A program made the position numbers and the translations under genes. Positions 25,098-35,785 of a stretch of 64,000 nucleotides of DNA are shown here, piece after piece (position 1 is the stretch's first letter; every line of letters starts with the position of its first letter). The DNA is from Prochlorococcus sp. AG-347-G22. Lineage in GTDB: Bacteria > Cyanobacteriota > Cyanobacteriia > PCC-6307 > Cyanobiaceae. The stretch lies in contig QCBK01000007.1 in NCBI GenBank assembly GCA_003281635.1, positions 1-64,000 on the forward strand. The letters are read 5' to 3'. The notes under the pieces are model-generated. The model had not been told where the DNA came from. It ran no database searches and worked only from the letters and a program-made list of their open reading frames with translations.

Positions 25098-27854
25098 TCA
25101 ATTCAAAAGCTCGAGTTTTTTAGTAATTCTCTCCATTTGTACCGATCCCTCATTTAATTTAAATCTACATTCATCAACAATATCTTTTGGAGCCTTATCA
25201 ACGAAATTTTTATTAGATAATCTCTTATTTAAATTATCTAATTCAATAGTCACCTTTTTTAAATCCTTGTTTAGCCTTTCCTTTAATGCATCTATATTTA
25301 CAAAATCCTGAAAAGGTAAGTAAACCTCTAAGTCACTAATTATCCCAGAAAAAGATTTAGCAAACTCTTTTTTATCAACAGCATTAGGTTTAAAAATAAA
25401 TACTTCAGAAGACTTAGTTAAGGTTTGAATATCATCAACTAAATTTTTTAGAAAATCACTCAATTCATCATTATCTGAAATCAAGTAAACAGGAACTTTT
25501 TCTGATGGCTTGAGGCCTAATTCAGCTCTCAAATTTCTAATCAATCTAATAATTTCAAAGAGTTGTTGAAAGGAATTATCAAGCTTATTATCAACAAATT
25601 TATTTTCTTGGGTTGGCCATTTTTGAAGAGATAATAATTCTTTATCTGATTTAAGTTGCAGTACATGCCAAAGTTCTTCAGTAATGTGCGGCATAAAAGG
25701 ATGAATCATCACCAAAATATCATTGAGGACTTTTATTAAAACCTTTTCAGATATTTTTCTATTATTAGTTTCTTTATTATTAAACCTTTGTTTAGCAAAT
25801 TCTACATACCAGTCACAAAAATCATTCCACGTAAATTCATATAGAAGTTTCGCAGATTCTCCCAATTTATATTCTTTCAATAAAGAAGCGACTTTTATAT
25901 TTACCTGATTCAATTTCGATAAAATCCACTTATCACATAACTCTAAAGAAGGTTCATCACTCTCATTAAGCGAATCATTATTGTTAGAAGTTTTATTAAT
26001 TAACACAAATTTAGTTGCATTCCACAATTTATTCGCAAAATTTCTTGAAGCTTCAACAGTTGAAGAGGTATCTTTTTTTCTATCAAAATCAAGTCGGATA
26101 TCTTGTCCAGCTCCTGCAACTTCTCGAATTAAAGCAAATCGCAGAGCATCAGAACCATATTTATCAATTAATAGTATTGGATCAATACCATTACCTGAAC
26201 TTTTACTCATTTTTTTATTGTTTTCATCTCGAACTAGACCATGAATATAAACATCCTTAAAAGGAATATTATTCGTAAAAGTATTCCCCATCATTGTCAT
26301 TCTGGCCACCCAGAAGAAAATAATATCGAAACCAGTAACGAGAACATTATTTGGATACCATTTTTTAAAATCCGGATCATTTGTATTGGGCCAACCAAGG
26401 GTTGAGAAAGGCCATAAACCACTTGAAAACCATGTATCTAAAACATCTTTATCACGAACCAATTTAATATTTGATCCAAATTTTTTATTAGCTTCGATTA
26501 AGGCATCCTCTTCATTTCTTGCAACGATATATGGAGTATTTTGTTCTATTGAGTCTTGAGATTCATCTAAAACATACCAGGCTGGTATTTGGTGCCCCCA
26601 CCACAATTGCCGGCTGATACACCAATCATTAATATTTTCTAACCAATCCTTATAAACTTTCTCCCAGCGTGGAGGAATAAACGATGGTTTTTTAGAATCA
26701 ATTTCATTAAGACATCCTTGTGATATTTCATCCATTTTCAAAAACCATTGAGTTGACAGTAAAGGTTCGATTGGCACCTTACCTCTATCAGAAAAAGGAA
26801 CAGTATGTTTATAATCTTCTATCTTTGTCAAAAGGCCTAAGTTATCCAATTCTTTGATAATTTTCTTTCTAGCCTCATATCTATCTAAATTTTGAAAAAT
26901 ACCTGCATTAATATTTAAAGTGCCATCTTTGTTCATTACATTAATCTGTTTTAAATTATGCCTTTTTCCTATTGCAAAATCATTTGGATCATGTGCTGGA
27001 GTAACCTTCACACAACCCGTACCAAAATCTTTATCAACATGTGAATCAGCGATAATAGGTATTTCTCTATCAACGAAAGGAACTTTTACTTTGACACCAA
27101 TAAATTCTTTATATCTATCATCATCAGGATTAACTGCCACAGCAGTATCACCCAAAAGAGTTTCTGGTCTTGTTGTTGCAACTTCTAAGTACTTATCTAA
27201 CTGTTCACCACTTTCAGAAATTAAAGGGTATTTAAAATGCCATAAATGACCATTTACTTCTTGCATTTCAACTTCAAGATCACTTACGGCAGATTGAGAT
27301 TCAGGGCACCAATTAACCAAATATTCGCCTCTATAAATAAAATTCTTTTTATAGAGAATATTAAAAGCCTCAATAACTGCTTCATTTAATTTTTGATCAA
27401 GGGTAAATCTTTCTCTAGTCCAGTCAACTGAATATCCTATCCTTTTTAATTGAGAAACTATTCTTCCACCACTTTGTTCTTTCCAGTTCCATGCTCTTTT
27501 AAGAAATTGATCTCTTCCGATATCCTCGCTTGTTTTGCCTTCACTTTTTAATTGTTTTTCGAGAATAGTTTGAACAGCTATTGAAGCATGATCAGTTCCC
27601 GGTAAACACAAAACATTCTTACCTAAAAGTCTTTGAAAACGTACAACAACATCTATCAAAGCAGTATTAAATGCATGCCCCATATGCAAAGATCCAGTTA
27701 CATTTGGCGGCGGAATAACTACACAAAAAGGCTCCCCATCATCCTCAGGGTTAGGACTAAACGCCTTTAGACTTTCCCATTTTTCTTGCCACTTTTTCTC
27801 TACTTCAAAAGGTGAATAATTCTCTAAAGATAATTGATCATTCATCTCTGTCAT
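25098..27854 (-). CDS. valS: Valyl-tRNA synthetase
   Basis: ValS charges tRNA-Val with valine. From ATG 27854 it is 918 residues, a class I synthetase with the HIGH motif as HMGH at 57-60 (within PPNVTGSLHMGH) and KMSKS near residue 547. The editing domain lies in between (ATTRPETLLGDTAVAV), and a C-terminal coiled coil ends the protein. An upstream in-frame TTG at 27860 is less likely. The gene lies 97 bases downstream of the HesB-like gene and, beyond it, tRNA-Val on the same strand, so enzyme and substrate may share a transcript. Confidence 0.98.
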   Translation of the reverse strand: MTEMNDQLSLENYSPFEVEKKWQEKWESLKAFSPNPEDDGEPFCVVIPPPNVTGSLHMGHAFNTALIDVVVRFQRLLGKNVLCLPGTDHASIAVQTILEKQLKSEGKTSEDIGRDQFLKRAWNWKEQSGGRIVSQLKRIGYSVDWTRERFTLDQKLNEAVIEAFNILYKKNFIYRGEYLVNWCPESQSAVSDLEVEMQEVNGHLWHFKYPLISESGEQLDKYLEVATTRPETLLGDTAVAVNPDDDRYKEFIGVKVKVPFVDREIPIIADSHVDKDFGTGCVKVTPAHDPNDFAIGKRHNLKQINVMNKDGTLNINAGIFQNLDRYEARKKIIKELDNLGLLTKIEDYKHTVPFSDRGKVPIEPLLSTQWFLKMDEISQGCLNEIDSKKPSFIPPRWEKVYKDWLENINDWCISRQLWWGHQIPAWYVLDESQDSIEQNTPYIVARNEEDALIEANKKFGSNIKLVRDKDVLDTWFSSGLWPFSTLGWPNTNDPDFKKWYPNNVLVTGFDIIFFWVARMTMMGNTFTNNIPFKDVYIHGLVRDENNKKMSKSSGNGIDPILLIDKYGSDALRFALIREVAGAGQDIRLDFDRKKDTSSTVEASRNFANKLWNATKFVLINKTSNNNDSLNESDEPSLELCDKWILSKLNQVNIKVASLLKEYKLGESAKLLYEFTWNDFCDWYVEFAKQRFNNKETNNRKISEKVLIKVLNDILVMIHPFMPHITEELWHVLQLKSDKELLSLQKWPTQENKFVDNKLDNSFQQLFEIIRLIRNLRAELGLKPSEKVPVYLISDNDELSDFLKNLVDDIQTLTKSSEVFIFKPNAVDKKEFAKSFSGIISDLEVYLPFQDFVNIDALKERLNKDLKKVTIELDNLNKRLSNKNFVDKAPKDIVDECRFKLNEGSVQMERITKKLELLN

Positions 27855-27951
27855 GTGCAAATTTTATTTCAATAAACTTTTTGTCTATTTTATCTTGAGA
27901 GCAGCTAATTATTGAAAATAATATTAGTTTGCAAAAAAAGACACATCTATT

Positions 27952-28293
27952 CTACAAAAGTTTGAAACCAGAACCACAAGAACAACGTTTTGCATTTTTT
28001 GGTGTTGAAATAAGAAATCCACCACCGCTCAAATCACCGTAATAATCTAATTTTAAATCTTTCAGTAAATTAAACTTTTTTACATCCGCGTATAAAGTTA
28101 CTCCTTCAGTTCTTGAAATAGGGGATCCATTAGATGTACCTGGCCTTAATTTAATGTGCATCCATCCTTCGGAACAATTTTTATCCTCTACCAAATCAAT
28201 CGACATTTCTCCTGGAGAACCTCCAAAAGAAGCTTGCCTAGATAGTTCTGAAGCAGCACTTTGACTGATTGAAAGATTGACGATATCAGTCAT
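27952..28293 (-). CDS. HesB/IscA-like iron-sulfur carrier domain protein
   Basis: A-type carriers deliver Fe-S clusters to apo-proteins. From ATG 28293 this protein has 113 residues. Three cysteines at 40, 104 and 106 sit at the canonical spacing of the family (64 residues, then a CxC pair). The final CSCGSGF resembles the usual CGCG-S-F ending. The stretch around Cys40 (KNCSEGW) differs from the typical GGGCSG, so cluster binding may be altered. A longer start at 28338 would run into the tRNA gene and is rejected. The tRNA lies 15 bases upstream and valS 97 bases downstream. Confidence 0.85.
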   Translation of the reverse strand: MTDIVNLSISQSAASELSRQASFGGSPGEMSIDLVEDKNCSEGWMHIKLRPGTSNGSPISRTEGVTLYADVKKFNLLKDLKLDYYGDLSGGGFLISTPKNAKRCSCGSGFKLL

Positions 28294-28308
28294 TATAAAA
28301 ATAATAAA

Positions 28309-28380
<72 letters not shown>

Positions 28381-28410
28381 TTATGATAAATCATTCTAAT
28401 GGATGAAGTT

Positions 28411-28441
28411 GAAATATTTATACTAAGTATTTAAATATTTC
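28411..28441. repeat. Inverted repeat between tRNA-Val and mazG
   Basis: GAAATATTTATAC (28411-28423), loop TAA and GTATTTAAATATTTC (28427-28441) form a hairpin with four inner and nine outer pairs and a two-base bulge. It lies in the 98-base gap between the minus-strand tRNA and plus-strand mazG. It could be an operator, a hairpin at the start of either transcript, or chance in A/T-rich DNA. Confidence 0.35.
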
Positions 28442-28478
28442 ATGATTAAGGCAAAATTGAATTAATAAAATTTATCCT

Positions 28479-29324
28479 ATGTCCTCAAAAAATAGATATA
28501 ACTTGCAAAAAAATTCTGATTTAAAGACTTTGGATAGCTTTAAACTTTTAATATCTAATGTCAAATCATTGAAAGATAAAACTTGGGGATGCCCATGGCA
28601 GAAAATGCAGTCTCATAAATCATTGATCCCATTTTTAAATGAAGAAAGTAGTGAATTTATAGATGCGATATATGAAAAAAATGCCGACAACATCTGTGAA
28701 GAGTTAGGAGATCTTTTATTACAAGTAATGCTTCATTCTGAAATTGGTTACGAAAACAAAGAATTTGAACTAAATGATGTTATAAAAAATCTAAACAAGA
28801 AAATTATTGATAGACATCCATATATTTTTGACAAAAAAGAAAAAGTATCTTTAGAAAAATCCCAACAGATTTGGGAAAATATTAAAAATTCAGAAAAAAA
28901 AATCCCTCAAATTGAATCATCGATTAGTAAAAATTTAAATTTGAAAATCAAAAATTTACCGCCAATAGTTGGAACAGATAAAATCACAAATGTTGTTAAA
29001 GAATATGGTTTTAAATGGGAGAGTACCGATCAGATTTTTGAAAAGTTAGAAGAAGAGATTAATGAATTAAAGGAAGCAATTAAAAGTAAAAATGATTCAG
29101 ACATAAAAAATGAATTTGGAGATGTTTACTTTACCCTTATTAATCTCTCAAACTTTTTAAAAATAAATCCTGAATCAGCTCTTCAAAAAACTAATAAAAA
29201 ATTTTTAGACAGATTTTCAATCATTGAACATCATGCAGGAGATAATATTAGAAAACAAACCCCTAAAGATTTTCAACGGCTTTGGCAAATAGCCAAGCAA
29301 ATACTTAAAAGAAAAAATTCTTAA
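28479..29324 (+). CDS. mazG: MazG nucleoside triphosphate pyrophosphohydrolase
   Basis: MazG hydrolyses NTPs to NMP and pyrophosphate, acting as a house-cleaning enzyme and modulating (p)ppGpp responses. The 281-residue protein has two MazG domains. The first has WGCPWQKMQSHKS, then EESSEFIDAIYE and EELGDLLLQVMLHSEIG with the metal-binding EExxE and ExxD motifs. The second has EEEINELKEAI and EFGDVYFTLINL. Length is normal for the tandem form. speE starts seven bases later. Marine cyanophages also carry mazG, but this is the longer two-domain host-type copy. Confidence 0.95.
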   Translation: MSSKNRYNLQKNSDLKTLDSFKLLISNVKSLKDKTWGCPWQKMQSHKSLIPFLNEESSEFIDAIYEKNADNICEELGDLLLQVMLHSEIGYENKEFELNDVIKNLNKKIIDRHPYIFDKKEKVSLEKSQQIWENIKNSEKKIPQIESSISKNLNLKIKNLPPIVGTDKITNVVKEYGFKWESTDQIFEKLEEEINELKEAIKSKNDSDIKNEFGDVYFTLINLSNFLKINPESALQKTNKKFLDRFSIIEHHAGDNIRKQTPKDFQRLWQIAKQILKRKNS

Positions 29325-29331
29325 AAAGCTT

Positions 29332-30183
29332 ATGACTCATATTTCAACATGGATAGATGAATATCATAAAGGCTCAAGATTCGGCCTAAATGGTGACATT
29401 TTAATTAAAAAAAAATCAAAATATCAGGAAATTCTTATTATCGAAAATGAATATTATGGCAGAGCTTTAATGCTAGATGGCTGTTGGATGACATCATTAA
29501 AAGACGAGAAATATTATCATGAGTGTCTAGTTCATCCAGCATTAAGTAGCGTTAACGAAAAATCTAATGTACTTATTATTGGAGGAGGAGACGGTGGCAC
29601 TGCAAGAGAATGCGTTAAATACTCTAAAATATCAAAAATTGATCTGGTAGAGATTGATGAGGAAGTAATCAAAATATCAAAAAAATTTTTAAAAGAAATT
29701 GGAGGAGAAGCATGGAACGATAATAGATTAAAGATTCATATTGATGATGGTGTTCAATGGGTAAAAAAAACAAGAGATAATTTTTACGACGTTATATTTA
29801 TAGATTGCTCAGATCCGTCAGAATTTTCAAATTTATTATTTTCAGATTCTTTTTATGAAGAATGTAAAAGAATACTAACACCAGAGGGGATATTAGCAAC
29901 GCAAAGCGAATCTCCTGAATCCTTCAAAAATATTCACATAAATATTTTGAAAAGCCTAAAAAATATATTTAAAGTTTCTGAAACTATGTATTCCTTTGTG
30001 CCTATATATCCAAGCGGAATTTGGAGTTGGACATTCGCTTCTTCAGAAGATCTTAATTTATCAAAGCAAAATTATTATGAGGCCCTAAAAATAGAAAAAG
30101 GATGTGAAATTTGGAATTTAAATTTTCAAAATGCAGCATTCAAAATGATGCCAAATAAAATTGTAAAAGAACTAGATTCATAA
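29332..30183 (+). CDS. speE: Spermidine synthase
   Basis: SpeE transfers an aminopropyl group from decarboxylated SAM to putrescine. The 283-residue protein has the binding loop GGGDGGT at 84-90, the DLVEID segment that holds the SAM ribose at 104-109, and IDCSDPSE with the catalytic Asp158. It begins a two-gene polyamine pair: speB starts one base after its stop and would supply putrescine. mazG lies just upstream. Spermine or other aminopropyl products are possible, but the spermidine assignment is the usual one for this layout. Confidence 0.95.
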   Translation: MTHISTWIDEYHKGSRFGLNGDILIKKKSKYQEILIIENEYYGRALMLDGCWMTSLKDEKYYHECLVHPALSSVNEKSNVLIIGGGDGGTARECVKYSKISKIDLVEIDEEVIKISKKFLKEIGGEAWNDNRLKIHIDDGVQWVKKTRDNFYDVIFIDCSDPSEFSNLLFSDSFYEECKRILTPEGILATQSESPESFKNIHINILKSLKNIFKVSETMYSFVPIYPSGIWSWTFASSEDLNLSKQNYYEALKIEKGCEIWNLNFQNAAFKMMPNKIVKELDS

Positions 30184-30184
30184 G

Positions 30185-31066
30185 ATGAAAAAAAATATAT
30201 TTGATAACGAAAATGCAATTTATATGGGAGCAAAAAGAAGTCCTGAGAATTGCTCAATTGGTATATTTGGAGTTAATTATGACGGGACATGTTCGTTTAA
30301 ACCAGGTGCAAGATTTGGTCCAGAAGCAATAAGACAAGTCAGTTCTTGTTTAGAAACATATTGTCCAAAAATAAAAAAAGACTTAGAGGATATTATGTAT
30401 GTTGATTTTGGATCAATACTAATTGCTAATAATGACTCAAAGTCCGTTATTGAAACGGTTAAAACAGCAACTAATTATTTAATTAGTGAAAGCCTAAGCC
30501 CAATTATGCTTGGAGGCGAACACTCCATAACAAGAGGTGCTATTGAAGCATTAGTAAAAAAATATCCAGATTTGATATTAGTTCAACTTGATGCTCACGC
30601 AGATTTAAGAGAATCATATATGGGAAATAAACATAGTCATGCTTGTACTATGAAAAGATGCTTGGAAGTGCTGCCTGAAAAGAAAATTTTGCAAATAGGA
30701 ATTAGAAGTGGGACTAAGGAAGAATTTGAAATTATGCATGACAACAATCAATTAGTTAACTTTTGTCCAGGCGGAAATTCAAATGATTTAAAACAAGCTC
30801 TTCTACCATACGCTAAGTCTCCAATCTATTTAACAATAGATTTAGATTGGTTTGATCCCAGTTTATTAGCAGGGACGGGCACTCCAGAACCGGGAGGATT
30901 TTTTTGGAATGATTTTGAAGAAATACTGAAAACTTTAAAAGAATTTAGAATTGTGGCTTCAGATATTGTGGAATTATCTCCAGAAATTGATAAAAGCGGA
31001 GTAAGTAGCATAGTTGCAGCCAAAGTACTTAGAAGCTTAATTTTGTCATTAGAAAATATGCAATAA
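30185..31066 (+). CDS. speB: Agmatinase (ureohydrolase family)
   Basis: Agmatinase hydrolyses agmatine to putrescine and urea. The 293-residue protein has the binuclear manganese ligands of the arginase/agmatinase fold: His113 in GGEHS, Asp136, His138 and Asp140 in LDAHAD, and Asp219 and Asp221 in IDLDWFDP. Direct coupling to speE (one-base gap) supports agmatinase over arginase, because putrescine feeds spermidine synthesis. Related enzymes of this fold include guanidinobutyrase. gcvT follows after 50 bases. Confidence 0.93.
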   Translation: MKKNIFDNENAIYMGAKRSPENCSIGIFGVNYDGTCSFKPGARFGPEAIRQVSSCLETYCPKIKKDLEDIMYVDFGSILIANNDSKSVIETVKTATNYLISESLSPIMLGGEHSITRGAIEALVKKYPDLILVQLDAHADLRESYMGNKHSHACTMKRCLEVLPEKKILQIGIRSGTKEEFEIMHDNNQLVNFCPGGNSNDLKQALLPYAKSPIYLTIDLDWFDPSLLAGTGTPEPGGFFWNDFEEILKTLKEFRIVASDIVELSPEIDKSGVSSIVAAKVLRSLILSLENMQ

Positions 31067-31116
31067 AAAATTTCTAAACTACAGTGTAAAAATACTAAAT
31101 ACAAACAAAATATTCC

Positions 31117-32229
31117 ATGGATTTGCTAAAAAGTCCTCTTTATTCAAAATATGTTGAATCCAATGCAAAATTAGTAGATTTTGCAGGTTGGGAAATGCCC
31201 ATATCATTTTCAGGATTAATTAAAGAGCATGAATCAGTTAGATCTTCAGCAGGATTATTTGATATTTCTCACATGGGTGTGATTTCTATCAAGGGAATCA
31301 ATCCAAAGGATTATATTCAAAAACTTTTTCCTACTAATTTATACTCCTTTTCTGAAGGTCAGGGGCTTTATACAGTAATGCTTAATGATAAAGGAGGCAT
31401 AATAGATGACTTAATAATTTATGACCTTGGTATACAAGAAAATGACACATCAGAATTATTGTTAATAGTTAATGCAAGTAGATATGAAGAAGATTTTCAG
31501 TGGATAAAAAATAATTTAAATAAATATGAAATTTCGATAAAAAACTTTAAAAAAGACAAAGTACTTTTAGCACTACAAGGAAAAAACTCATTCGATTTAT
31601 TTGAAGAATGGATTGAATCTTCGATCTCACATATTCCTAACTTTGGATGCGAATATAAAATTTTTGAGCATATTTCGTCTAAAGAAAAAATTTTCTTTTC
31701 AAAAACAGGATATACAGGGGAAAATGGTCTAGAAATACTTTTATCTAAAAAAGCAGCAATTAATTTATGGGATTTCTCAATTTCCAAAAATGTTGCACCT
31801 TGTGGTTTAGGAGCTAGAGATACTCTTAGACTTGAAGCAGGCATGCATCTTTATGGTCAAGACATAAATGAAGAAACTTCTCCATATGAAGCGGGGTTAG
31901 GCTGGCTAGTACATCTAGAAAATAATCACGAATTCTTTGGAAGAGGATTTCTTGAAGAGCAGTCAAGATTAGGTATTCAAAAAAAGTTAGTTGGTCTCTC
32001 TATAGAAGGCAAAGCAATAGGAAGAAAAGGTTGCGCAGTTTTTAAAGGTGAAGAAAATATTGGGACTATCACAAGCGGCAGTTGGTCTCCAACTAAACAA
32101 CAAGCTATAGCTTTTGCATACATCAATACTTCGCATGCCTTAATAAATAATGAAGTTCAAATATTAATAAGAGGCAAAAAATTCAAAGGGGTCGTAACAA
32201 AAAGAGCGTTTTATAAAAGAAATTATTAA
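31117..32229 (+). CDS. gcvT: Aminomethyltransferase, glycine cleavage T protein
   Basis: GcvT transfers the methylene unit from aminomethyl-GcvH to tetrahydrofolate and releases ammonia. The 370-residue protein begins with [20 protein letters not shown], then GWEMP. It contains [26 protein letters not shown] near the folate site and [12 protein letters not shown]. The C-terminal barrel domain ends [10 protein letters not shown]. It sits apart from gcvP and gcvH (10336-13680), here between speB and aspS. I see no glycine riboswitch in the 50-base gap upstream. Confidence 0.97.
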   Translation: MDLLKSPLYSKYVESNAKLVDFAGWEMPISFSGLIKEHESVRSSAGLFDISHMGVISIKGINPKDYIQKLFPTNLYSFSEGQGLYTVMLNDKGGIIDDLIIYDLGIQENDTSELLLIVNASRYEEDFQWIKNNLNKYEISIKNFKKDKVLLALQGKNSFDLFEEWIESSISHIPNFGCEYKIFEHISSKEKIFFSKTGYTGENGLEILLSKKAAINLWDFSISKNVAPCGLGARDTLRLEAGMHLYGQDINEETSPYEAGLGWLVHLENNHEFFGRGFLEEQSRLGIQKKLVGLSIEGKAIGRKGCAVFKGEENIGTITSGSWSPTKQQAIAFAYINTSHALINNEVQILIRGKKFKGVVTKRAFYKRNY

Positions 32230-32284
32230 CTAAATTTACCCTAAAGGAATTATTATAAGTTATTGATAAATAAATCATACTTTG

Positions 32285-34081
32285 ATGAGAAACAAAATTT
32301 GCAAAGAACTCAATAATACAGATATTGGTAAGTTAGTTAATTTATGCGGATGGGTAGATAGAAGAAGAGATCATGGAGGTGTAATTTTTATTGATTTAAG
32401 AGACCATAGTGGATTCCTTCAAATAACAATTAACCCCGATGATGGTGCAGATCTTTTTAAACAGGCAGAAACTCTAAGAAATGAGACAGTAATAATGGTT
32501 AGCGGAATTATTAATGAAAGGCCCAAAGATTCCATAAATACAAATTTAAGTACTGGAGAGTTAGAGCTTAAGGTTAAAGATTTGCAAATTCTCAACCAAA
32601 TTAAAAAAAACTTACCTTTTCCAGTGTCTATACATGATTATGAAAATACAAAAGAGGAACTCAGATTAAAATATAGATACCTTGATTTAAGAAGGGGAAA
32701 ATTACTAGAAAATTTAAAAACAAGACATAAGATTATTAAAGTTGCAAGAGAATTTCTTGATAATTTTGGATTTACAGAAGTAGAGACCCCATTACTTACA
32801 AAGTCAACTCCAGAAGGCGCTCGCGATTTTCTTGTTCCTGCACGTCTTTCAAATGGAGAATTTTTTGCTTTACCTCAATCACCACAACTATTTAAACAAC
32901 TTTTAATGGTTGGAGGCATGGACAAGTATTATCAAATCGCAAAATGTTTCCGTGATGAAGACTTAAGGGCAGATAGACAGCCAGAGTTTACTCAATTAGA
33001 TATTGAGATGAGCTTTATTAGTGAAGAAGAAATAATTTCTTTTAATGAAAGTCTCATAAAAAAAATATGGAAAGAAGTATTAAATATTAATTTTAATAAT
33101 GCTTTTCCAAGAATGTCATGGCAGGCAGCAATGGATAATTACGGCACTGATAGGCCAGATACCAGATATCAAATGTTATTAAAAGATTTAGGAGGAGTAT
33201 TAGGTGATATTGGATTTAATATTTTCACCAAGGCAATTAAGTCTGGAGGTTATATAAAATCCATAACAGTTAAAGGAGGTAATTCAAGTATTAGCAACGT
33301 AAGAATAAAACCAGGAGGTGATATCTTCCAAGTAGCGCAAGATGCAGGAGCTGGTGGTTTGGCGTTTATAAGAGTCAAAGGAGATGAGCTTGAGACTATT
33401 GGGGCAATTAAAAATAATCTAAGTGAAGAGCATATAGCTGATATTTTAAAAATCACAGAAGCAAAAGATGGAGACTTAATCCTCTTAGGAGCTGGAGATA
33501 AACAAATTGTCAATCAGTCATTAGATAGGGTTAGACAATATATCGCAAAAGACTTAAATCTCGTTGATAAAAGTAAATGGAATTTCTTATGGGTAACTGA
33601 CTTCCCCATGTTTGAGAGAAATGAAGAGGAAAATAGATATGAAGCTTTACATCATCCTTTTTGTTCTCCAAAAAATATCAAATCTACAGATTCTGAAAAC
33701 TTGAAAAAAGAAATAGAGAGCTCTACAGCAAATGCTTACGACCTAGTTCTCAATGGATTAGAGTTAGGAGGTGGCTCTTTACGTATTCATGAAGCGAACT
33801 TACAAAGAGAGGTTCTAAAAACGGTAGGACTTACTGATAAAGAGATTGATGAAAAATTTGGATTTTTAATAGAAGCCTTAGAAATGGGTGCTCCTCCTCA
33901 TGGTGGAATAGCATTTGGATTAGATCGTATTACCATGCTGATCATTGGTGCAGATTCAATCAGAGAAACCATTGCTTTTCCAAAAAATCAACAGGCTAAA
34001 TGTCTCCTCACAAATGCACCTTCAAATGTCTCTGAATCACAATTAAAAGAACTAGATATTGAAATAACAATTGATGAATAA
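32285..34081 (+). CDS. aspS: Aspartyl-tRNA synthetase
   Basis: AspS is a class II synthetase. From ATG 32285 it has 598 residues; TTG 32282 would add one. The N-terminal OB anticodon domain holds [20 protein letters not shown]. Motif 2 is [18 protein letters not shown], the bacterial GAD insertion lies in between, and motif 3 is GLDRITMLI near the C-terminus. It may be the non-discriminating type, which charges both Asp and Asn tRNA; the sequence alone does not decide this. pyrG follows after 75 bases. Confidence 0.97.
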   Translation: MRNKICKELNNTDIGKLVNLCGWVDRRRDHGGVIFIDLRDHSGFLQITINPDDGADLFKQAETLRNETVIMVSGIINERPKDSINTNLSTGELELKVKDLQILNQIKKNLPFPVSIHDYENTKEELRLKYRYLDLRRGKLLENLKTRHKIIKVAREFLDNFGFTEVETPLLTKSTPEGARDFLVPARLSNGEFFALPQSPQLFKQLLMVGGMDKYYQIAKCFRDEDLRADRQPEFTQLDIEMSFISEEEIISFNESLIKKIWKEVLNINFNNAFPRMSWQAAMDNYGTDRPDTRYQMLLKDLGGVLGDIGFNIFTKAIKSGGYIKSITVKGGNSSISNVRIKPGGDIFQVAQDAGAGGLAFIRVKGDELETIGAIKNNLSEEHIADILKITEAKDGDLILLGAGDKQIVNQSLDRVRQYIAKDLNLVDKSKWNFLWVTDFPMFERNEEENRYEALHHPFCSPKNIKSTDSENLKKEIESSTANAYDLVLNGLELGGGSLRIHEANLQREVLKTVGLTDKEIDEKFGFLIEALEMGAPPHGGIAFGLDRITMLIIGADSIRETIAFPKNQQAKCLLTNAPSNVSESQLKELDIEITIDE

Positions 34082-34126
34082 GAATATATATGGATGTTCT
34101 AAAAGTTTTTTGTTTAAATAAAATAT

Positions 34127-34133
34127 AAGGAGG
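34127..34133 (+). promoter_or_regulatory. Orphan Shine-Dalgarno-like sequence before pyrG
   Basis: AAGGAGG is a near-perfect SD, but the pyrG ATG is 23 bases downstream. The nearer GTG at 34136 opens only a three-codon frame (GTG CTT AAT TAA) and is too close. The TATAAG overlapping it could instead be a -10 element. Its role is unclear. Confidence 0.3.
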
Positions 34134-34156
34134 CTGTGCTTAATTAAAAATATTTA

Positions 34157-35767
34157 ATGTCAAAGTTTGTATTCGTCACCGGAGGAGTAGTTTCTAGCAT
34201 TGGTAAAGGAATTGTAGCTGCAAGCTTAGGAAGATTATTAAAGTCTAGGGGATATAGTGTTTCAATATTAAAACTAGATCCATATCTAAATGTTGATCCA
34301 GGAACAATGAGCCCTTTCCAACATGGAGAAGTATTTGTAACTGAAGATGGGGCTGAAACCGATCTAGATTTAGGTCACTATGAAAGATTTACTGATACTG
34401 CAATGACTAGATTAAATAGTGTGACTACGGGATCTATCTATCAAGCAGTTATCAATAAAGAAAGAAGAGGTAGTTATAACGGTGGAACTGTGCAAGTAAT
34501 ACCTCACATAACGGGAGAAATAAGAGAAAGAATTCATAGAGTAGCCGCCAACAGTAATGCAGATATTATTATTACTGAAATTGGTGGAACAGTTGGTGAT
34601 ATTGAATCTCTACCTTTTTTAGAGGCAATAAGAGAATTCAAAAATGATGTCAATAGGAACGATGTGGCATACATACACGTAACATTACTTCCTTACATCA
34701 AAACCTCTGGCGAAATAAAAACTAAACCAACGCAACATTCAGTGAAAGAATTGAGATCAATTGGAATTCAGCCAGATTTACTTGTATGCCGAAGTGATCA
34801 ATCTATCAATGAAGCTCTTAAAAAGAAGCTTAGTGGTTTTTGCGGTGTCAGTATGAACTCTGTAATTGAAGCTTTAGACGCAGACAGTATTTATTCTGTA
34901 CCTCTTTCTTTAAAAAAAGAAGGTTTATGCAAAGAAACCCTGAAGTATTTAGACCTTGAAGATAAAAAATGTGATCTGAAAAATTGGGAACAACTAATAC
35001 ACAACCTAAGAAATCCTGGAGCTCCAATCAAAGTTGCTTTAGTAGGAAAATACATTGAACTTGGAGATGCATATTTATCCGTTGTTGAAGCTTTAAGACA
35101 TGCATGCATTGAACAAAAGGCTTTATTAGATTTACATTGGGTAAGTGCTGAAATGATAGAAAAAAATTCAGCAGCAACTTACTTAAATGAAGTTGATGCA
35201 ATTGTCGTGCCTGGGGGATTTGGCAATAGAGGAGTAAATGGAAAAATTTCGGCTATAAAATTTGCAAGAGAAAATAAAATTCCATTTTTAGGTTTGTGCC
35301 TTGGGATGCAATGTGCAGTTATAGAGTGGGCCAGGAATATAGCTAATCTTACAGATGCATCTAGTTCAGAACTAGACCCAAACACTCCCAATCCAGTGAT
35401 ACATTTATTACCAGAACAGGAAGATGTAGTTGATTTAGGTGGGACAATGAGACTTGGAGTTTATCCATGTAGATTGACAAAAAATACAACTGGAAAAAAC
35501 TTATATGATGAAGATGTTATTTATGAGAGACATCGACATAGATACGAATTTAATAATTACTACAAACAAAGTTTTTTAGATTCTGGATACAAAATTAGTG
35601 GTACATCACCAGATGGCAGATTAGTTGAATTAATTGAGTTAGAAAATCATCCATACTTCTTAGCATGTCAATATCATCCTGAGTTTTTATCAAGACCTGG
35701 CAAACCTCATCCTTTATTTAAGGGTTTAATAAAAGCCTCTCAAGATAAGTTAACTCAATCAAATTAA
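34157..35767 (+). CDS. pyrG: CTP synthase
   Basis: PyrG aminates UTP to CTP using glutamine and ATP. The 536-residue protein has the synthetase domain starting [17 protein letters not shown], with [16 protein letters not shown], and the glutaminase domain with the nucleophile in LGLCLGMQ and [16 protein letters not shown] near the C-terminus. The ATG is the first in frame: a stop (TAA 34145-34147) lies just before it. A strong AAGGAGG at 34127-34133 is 23 bases upstream, too far to serve this start. queE begins 18 bases downstream. Confidence 0.98.
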   Translation: MSKFVFVTGGVVSSIGKGIVAASLGRLLKSRGYSVSILKLDPYLNVDPGTMSPFQHGEVFVTEDGAETDLDLGHYERFTDTAMTRLNSVTTGSIYQAVINKERRGSYNGGTVQVIPHITGEIRERIHRVAANSNADIIITEIGGTVGDIESLPFLEAIREFKNDVNRNDVAYIHVTLLPYIKTSGEIKTKPTQHSVKELRSIGIQPDLLVCRSDQSINEALKKKLSGFCGVSMNSVIEALDADSIYSVPLSLKKEGLCKETLKYLDLEDKKCDLKNWEQLIHNLRNPGAPIKVALVGKYIELGDAYLSVVEALRHACIEQKALLDLHWVSAEMIEKNSAATYLNEVDAIVVPGGFGNRGVNGKISAIKFARENKIPFLGLCLGMQCAVIEWARNIANLTDASSSELDPNTPNPVIHLLPEQEDVVDLGGTMRLGVYPCRLTKNTTGKNLYDEDVIYERHRHRYEFNNYYKQSFLDSGYKISGTSPDGRLVELIELENHPYFLACQYHPEFLSRPGKPHPLFKGLIKASQDKLTQSN

Positions 35768-35785
35768 TATTCTTTATTTTTTTGA

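Noticed and set aside
31067..31116. Glycine riboswitch upstream of gcvT
   Set aside because: The 50-base gap is too short for the aptamer, and the gaps before gcvP and gcvH are no larger.
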